Below are positions 49,863-53,489 of a stretch of 53,489 nucleotides of DNA, one piece after another. Position 1 is the stretch's first letter. Each line of letters begins with the position of its first letter. This stretch comes from Bdellovibrionales bacterium (lineage in GTDB: Bacteria; Bdellovibrionota; Bacteriovoracia; Bacteriovoracales; Bacteriovoracaceae), in NCBI GenBank assembly GCA_018646675.1, contig JABGUH010000045.1, positions 1 to 53,489 on the forward strand, read 5' to 3'. The translations under genes and the position numbers were made by a program. A model generated the notes under the pieces. It was not told the DNA's origin. It saw nothing but the letters and a program-made list of their open reading frames with translations, and searched no databases.

Positions 49863-52346
49863 ATGGTTACAGGTGTTTCAACAACGAAAGAGGAAAAGAC
49901 GACTAAAAAACAGGTTGTTAAGAGCGTGGCCAAGGGACCGGCCAGTAAAACTACAAAAAAAACTAAAGCTACCAAGGCGACTAAAAAGAAAGCTAAAACC
50001 AAAAAGCGCGGTAAGCGAGACCTTGGTGAATATTCGTTAGTGGTTGTGGAGTCACCTTCCAAAGCTAAAACCATTAAAAAATATCTAGGGCGTGGCTATC
50101 AGGTAGTTGCTTCCAATGGCCATGTTAAGGATCTTCCCAAGTCAAAGTTAGGGGTTGATCTGAAGGGGGGATCGTTTACCATCGACCTCGTTCCTCTGAC
50201 TGGAAAAAAAGATAAGATTGAACGCATCCGTGAGCTTGCTCGTGGGGCCCAGAGTATCTACTTGGCACCTGACCCGGACCGTGAAGGGGAGGCAATTGCT
50301 TACCACTTGGCCGAGGAGATTGGAAATAAGAAGAAGATCTATCGTGTTCTCTTTAATGCCATTACTAAAACTTCGGTTACTCAAGCCATTGCCGATCCGG
50401 TAGCGCTTGATAAGAATAAGTATGACTCCCAGAAGACTCGACGGGTTCTGGATCGTCTGGTGGGTTATAAGATCTCTCCAATCCTTTGGGACAAGGTACA
50501 ACGAGGGCTATCTGCCGGAAGAGTGCAATCTGTTGCCTTGCGGATTATTAGTGAGCGGGAAGAGGAGATTATTGCTTTCAAACCTGAGCAGTGGTTTTCG
50601 GTCCATGCTCACATGGAAAAGGATACCCATCCCTTTGAGGCAAAATATTATGGCAAGGAGTTGGGGAAGAGGCTTGAACTAACAGACGAAAAAGAGGTCA
50701 AGCAGCTGGTTGATCAGGTTCAAGGTAGACCATTTCTGGTAGATGCTCTCAAGAAGAAGGAGCGACGCCAACGTCCTACTCCACCATTTACCACCTCAAA
50801 GTTACAGCAAGAGGGTGCAAATAAGTTAGGTTTTACCGCTAAACGAACGATGATGGTGGCGCAAAAGCTCTACGAAGGGGTCCAGCTAACAGAGTATGGT
50901 CTGCAGGGTTTAGTTACCTATATGAGAACGGATTCGGTTAGAACTGAGCCTGAGAGCTTGGAGGCATTAAGAGAGTATATCAAGAAGAACTATGGTGATG
51001 ATTATCTCGCTCCGGAGCCAATCATTTATAAGAAAAGAGGTAAGGCGAAGGTGCAGGATGCCCACGAGGCAATTCGACCAACCAATCTAGAGCTTCATCC
51101 AGATAATGTGAAGGGAGATCTAACGGTTGATGAATTGAAGCTGTATACTCTAATTTGGAATAAATTTATTTCGTCGCAGATGGCCCCAGCGGTAATCGAC
51201 CAGACTGAGATTATCTTCAAGGTAGGAGATCACTTCTTTAAATCGAATGGCTCAATAATTAAATTTCCTGGATTCCGTCAAGTCTATCTAGAGTCAGCTA
51301 CTGCCAAGAAGCGCTCAAAGGATAGTGGTAAAAGTGGAGATGAAGAGGAGCAAGAGAGTCTAAACTCTTTGAAGGAGGGAGTGCTTCCCAAGATAGAAGA
51401 GGGAGAGGAACTTATCCCGGCAAAGGAGCCATTTTCAGAGGAGCATTGGACCTCTCCACCTCCTAGGTATAATGAAGCATCGCTGGTAAAAGATCTAGAA
51501 GAGCAGGGATTGGGGCGTCCATCAACTTATGCTTCAATTATATCCAATATTCAAGATCGTGGTTATGTAGAAAAAATTGAGAATCGTTTTCTTCCTACTG
51601 AGCTTGGAATGGTAGTTTGCAAGATGTTGGTGGAGAGTTTTCCTGACATTATGTCGGTTTCATTTACTGCCAATATTGAAGAGTTGCTAGATCAGATTGA
51701 AGAGGGATCAGTCAAGTGGAAGAAGGTCTTAAAGGATTTTTGGGGAGGCTTCGAAAAGTCGATCGATATCGCCAAAGAGGAGATGAAGAACCTCAAAAAA
51801 CAGGAGATACCTACTGGTGTTAAGTGCCGTAAGTGTGATACCGGTGAGTATTTTATCAAGTGGGGACGCAATGGGCAGTTCCTCGCATGTTCCAACTATC
51901 CGGACTGTATCTCCACTGAGGATTTTAGAAAACACCTCGATGGAACTTTTGAGATAATAGAGAAGAGTTACCATTTTGATCCATGTCCTGAGTGTGGCAA
52001 GCGGTTGGTAGTCAAAAAGGGGCGTTATGGTCGCTTTTTGGCTTGTGAAGAGTATCCCAACTGTAAAACATCTCTCCCTTATGTGATTGATGTTCACTGT
52101 CCAGAGTGTAAAACTGGCCGCTTTACCGAAAAGCAGAGTCGTTATGGCAAGGTTTTCTATGGCTGCTCTAGCTATCCTGATTGTAATAATGCTATGTGGA
52201 CCCATCCACGTAAGTTTGACTGTGCCTCTTGTGGCCATTCGGTGATGGGAGAGCGTGAAACGAAGCGAGATGGTCATCATCTGCAATGTCCTAAGTGTAA
52301 GCACAAGGTGGCGATTGAGGAGACTCCATATCAGCGAGAAGAGTAG
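49863..52346 (+). CDS. topA: DNA topoisomerase I with Lys-rich N-terminal extension
   Basis: 827 residues. ATG 49863 is chosen, with GGAGAAG 7 nt upstream. Residues 1-55 form a Lys/Thr/Ala tract (KKTKATKATKKKAKTKKRGKRD) before the TOPRIM domain (YSLVVVESPSKAKTIKKYLG, APDPDREGEAIAYHL). The active-site Tyr is in VTYMRTDSVRTEPES. Four C-terminal zinc-ribbon modules (C-x2-C ... C-x4-C type) follow. It relaxes negative supercoils. The basic extension resembles those on IF-2 and the 3580 protein. The stop overlaps the next GTG. Confidence 0.96.
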   Translation: MVTGVSTTKEEKTTKKQVVKSVAKGPASKTTKKTKATKATKKKAKTKKRGKRDLGEYSLVVVESPSKAKTIKKYLGRGYQVVASNGHVKDLPKSKLGVDLKGGSFTIDLVPLTGKKDKIERIRELARGAQSIYLAPDPDREGEAIAYHLAEEIGNKKKIYRVLFNAITKTSVTQAIADPVALDKNKYDSQKTRRVLDRLVGYKISPILWDKVQRGLSAGRVQSVALRIISEREEEIIAFKPEQWFSVHAHMEKDTHPFEAKYYGKELGKRLELTDEKEVKQLVDQVQGRPFLVDALKKKERRQRPTPPFTTSKLQQEGANKLGFTAKRTMMVAQKLYEGVQLTEYGLQGLVTYMRTDSVRTEPESLEALREYIKKNYGDDYLAPEPIIYKKRGKAKVQDAHEAIRPTNLELHPDNVKGDLTVDELKLYTLIWNKFISSQMAPAVIDQTEIIFKVGDHFFKSNGSIIKFPGFRQVYLESATAKKRSKDSGKSGDEEEQESLNSLKEGVLPKIEEGEELIPAKEPFSEEHWTSPPPRYNEASLVKDLEEQGLGRPSTYASIISNIQDRGYVEKIENRFLPTELGMVVCKMLVESFPDIMSVSFTANIEELLDQIEEGSVKWKKVLKDFWGGFEKSIDIAKEEMKNLKKQEIPTGVKCRKCDTGEYFIKWGRNGQFLACSNYPDCISTEDFRKHLDGTFEIIEKSYHFDPCPECGKRLVVKKGRYGRFLACEEYPNCKTSLPYVIDVHCPECKTGRFTEKQSRYGKVFYGCSSYPDCNNAMWTHPRKFDCASCGHSVMGERETKRDGHHLQCPKCKHKVAIEETPYQREE

Positions 52347-52942
52347 TGGGGGGATTGCTTAAAAGAGCTTACAATCGGATATTGGCCAGTTGTGACTCTA
52401 TGGTTGCTCCCTATCTGCTCGGTTTTCTATCTTTTACCGAGAGTTGCTGTTTTATCATTCCTCCTGAGGTGATGTTACTTCCAATGTCTTATGCTAATCG
52501 CACTAAGGCTTTATGGTATGCGCTAATAACAACTATTGCCTCTGTTTTGGGAGCGGTGGCGGGCTACTATCTTGGTGCCTTTGCTTGGGAGGAGATCCAA
52601 CCGTTTGTTTTTGAAAACGTTCCTGGATTTGCCAAACATTTTGACCATGTTGGTAACCTCTATCAGGAAAATGCAGTCTCAGCGCTGCTGATTGCCGCTT
52701 TCACCCCTATTCCCTTTAAGGTTTTTACTGTTGCTGCAGGAGTCTACTCAACAAAAATTTCTGTAGTGACGCTAATTGTAACATCACTAGTGGGACGAGG
52801 GTGTCGTTACTATTTGATGGCCTTTACTATCTATCTGTTCGGAGAGCGGGCCCAGAAATTTATTGAGCAGCATTTGCAATTGGTGACCATTGTCGTTGGT
52901 ATATTAATTGTATTGGTTGCGGTGGCCATCAAATTTAGATGA
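52346..52942 (+). CDS. YqaA/DedA-like (VTT) membrane protein
   Basis: 198 residues with about four to five hydrophobic segments. The block GFLSFTESCCFIIPPEVMLLPMSY, the GxVAGYYLG-type loop (LGAVAGYYLGAF) and AFTPIPFKVFTVAAGV with VGRGCRYYL match the YqaA/DedA (SNARE-associated/VTT) family. Members act in membrane homeostasis or lipid scrambling. The start is GTG 52346, overlapping the topA stop by one base. Confidence 0.85.
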   Translation: MGGLLKRAYNRILASCDSMVAPYLLGFLSFTESCCFIIPPEVMLLPMSYANRTKALWYALITTIASVLGAVAGYYLGAFAWEEIQPFVFENVPGFAKHFDHVGNLYQENAVSALLIAAFTPIPFKVFTVAAGVYSTKISVVTLIVTSLVGRGCRYYLMAFTIYLFGERAQKFIEQHLQLVTIVVGILIVLVAVAIKFR

Positions 52943-52971
52943 TTGTACCTCCACTACTGTTGTGTTATATT
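52943..52971 (+). promoter_or_regulatory. Promoter of tRNA-Arg
   Basis: TTGTAC (52943-52948), a 17-nt spacer and TATATT (52966-52971), 16 bp before the tRNA 5' end. Confidence 0.6.
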
Positions 52972-52987
52972 TACTTTCAACCTTTGC

Positions 52988-53064
52988 GCGGGCATAGCTC
53001 AGCTGGATAGAGTATTTGGCTTCGAACCAAAGGGTCGGGGGTTCGAGTCCCTCTGCCCGCGCCA
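52988..53064 (+). tRNA. tRNA-Arg (TCG)
   Basis: Acceptor GCGGGCA/TGCCCGC perfect, discriminator G, CCA encoded (53062-53064). Anticodon stem TTTGG/CCAAA with loop CTTCGAA gives TCG; the T loop is TTCGAGT in a perfect stem. The 3' end of the gene is followed closely by repeats and an IS element, a typical tRNA-linked insertion site. Confidence 0.95.
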
Positions 53065-53096
53065 TCTAGTTTTAACTGAAATTTACTGGGACAACT

Positions 53097-53161
53097 AAAA
53101 GGTAACCGGTACCTTTTTGCGTAGCAGTGTGTCGTTAACCAAAAGGTACCGGTTACCTTTT
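53097..53161. repeat. 21-bp inverted repeat pair, each arm self-palindromic
   Basis: The 21-nt sequence at 53097-53117 is the exact reverse complement of 53141-53161. Each arm is itself a near palindrome (AAAAGGTA...TACCTTTT), so either a large cruciform or two local hairpins can form. No gene is present in 53065-53254. Confidence 0.9.
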
Positions 53162-53182
53162 GGCGAGGTTACCTTTTGGCGA
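53151..53182. repeat. 16-bp tandem direct repeat
   Basis: GGTTACCTTTTGGCGA occurs twice back to back (53151-53166 and 53167-53182). The first copy overlaps the right arm of the inverted repeat, so the cluster grew by duplication. Confidence 0.9.
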
Positions 53183-53254
53183 CTAAATAAAAAGAAAAAT
53201 TGAAATAAAATGGGGTTCTACTCCCTTAATGGTGGACTGCACCGCACTCAACCC

Positions 53255-53489
53255 CTAACAACAGACATTTAGAACTTTCAACCGGTAGTGATTAAAATTC
53301 CTATATCCGTAAGCCCGCTTCTGGAGCTGCTTACAGACATTGTTGTAACCTTCAGTTCTGGCATTTGTAATCCTATTTTCAAAATAGTTCAAGATTTCAT
53401 TGCTCCATTCCATTAGGGTTCTCCTAAGCCTTTGAAGTTCCTTTATTTTTGATATGGCCAGAGCATCCAATAGGAGACATAGACTTCTC
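53255..53489 (-). mobile_element. ISL3-family transposase, C-terminal part (runs off window)
   Basis: The frame is open from the window edge through to the stop at 53255-53257. The end resembles ISL3/IS204/IS1001-type DDE transposases: LRRTLMEWSNEILNYFENRITNARTEGYNNVCKQLQKRAYGYRNFNHYRLKVL contains the terminal Glu of the DDE triad in the TEG block and the GYRNFNHYRLK signature. A possible terminal repeat lies near 53214 (GGTTCTACTCCC). Only about 78 codons are in the window, so intactness cannot be judged. Confidence 0.85.

Noticed and set aside
53097..53182. Terminators of tRNA-Arg
   Set aside because: The palindromes are flanked by short T-runs within the repeat itself, but the perfect 21-bp pairing and tandem duplication point to repeated or mobile DNA rather than a simple terminator.

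Overview
The window (about 45% GC by eye) is a chromosomal segment of a Gram-negative bacterium with an LPS-type outer membrane: it carries lptD, several lipoproteins, an LpoB-like PBP activator and outer-membrane-barrel-like proteins. Features such as a REC-hemerythrin regulator, a TPR protein with a C-terminal winged helix, an LPP20/LpoB/COG3014 lipoprotein set and Lys/Ala-rich histone-like tails recall Bdellovibrionota and other former deltaproteobacteria. No rRNA or other decisive marker is present, so this placement is inference.

Layout. 1-560: tRNA-Asn and rpsT. 744-6468: a fatty-acid/short-chain acyl-CoA module (3-hydroxyacyl-CoA dehydrogenase, crotonase, acyl-CoA dehydrogenase, and a thiolase with its own promoter), interrupted by a Lys-repeat DNA-binding-like protein. 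6472-9534: cyclic-nucleotide-binding protein, PEGA/TPR-like exported protein, small Cys-rich exported protein, and a response regulator fused to bacteriohemerythrin. 9768-13651: lipoprotein operon (two LPP20-like proteins, LpoB-like, COG3014-like). 13648-14829: XRE regulator divergent from a pentapeptide-repeat protein. 14960-19990: folC, lptD, a PabA-like amidotransferase and an apparently inactivated TrpF-like protein, tightly overlapped. 20128-25539: LysM-M23 peptidase, ddl, TGS-less thrS, TPR-winged-helix regulator and a small exported protein. 25548-32519: rimI-like gene, a leader with a hairpin terminator, then rimP-nusA-infB-rbfA-truB. 32547-39886: LysM-barrel protein, fluC and dsbD (minus strand), and three exported proteins of which the first looks secretin-like.

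39890-45286 is the most unusual part. A MenH-like hydrolase is followed by an ECF sigma/anti-sigma pair, divergent from yceI and a bufferin-type metallophore operon (bufA2-like Cys-rich precursor, DUF692/MNIO bufB, DUF2063 bufC). Directly beyond bufC, on the other strand, lie two small membrane proteins with the Leu-Gly/Trp-Gly-Pro motif best known from the magnetosome proteins Mms6, MamD and MamG. Together these suggest a metal-handling locus.

45526-53489: metK, a small membrane protein, a sigma-54 enhancer-binding response regulator followed by a textbook sigma-54 promoter with a palindromic upstream site in front of an exported protein, topA, a YqaA/DedA-like membrane protein, tRNA-Arg, a cluster of inverted and direct repeats, and the 3' end of an ISL3-family transposase that runs off the window.
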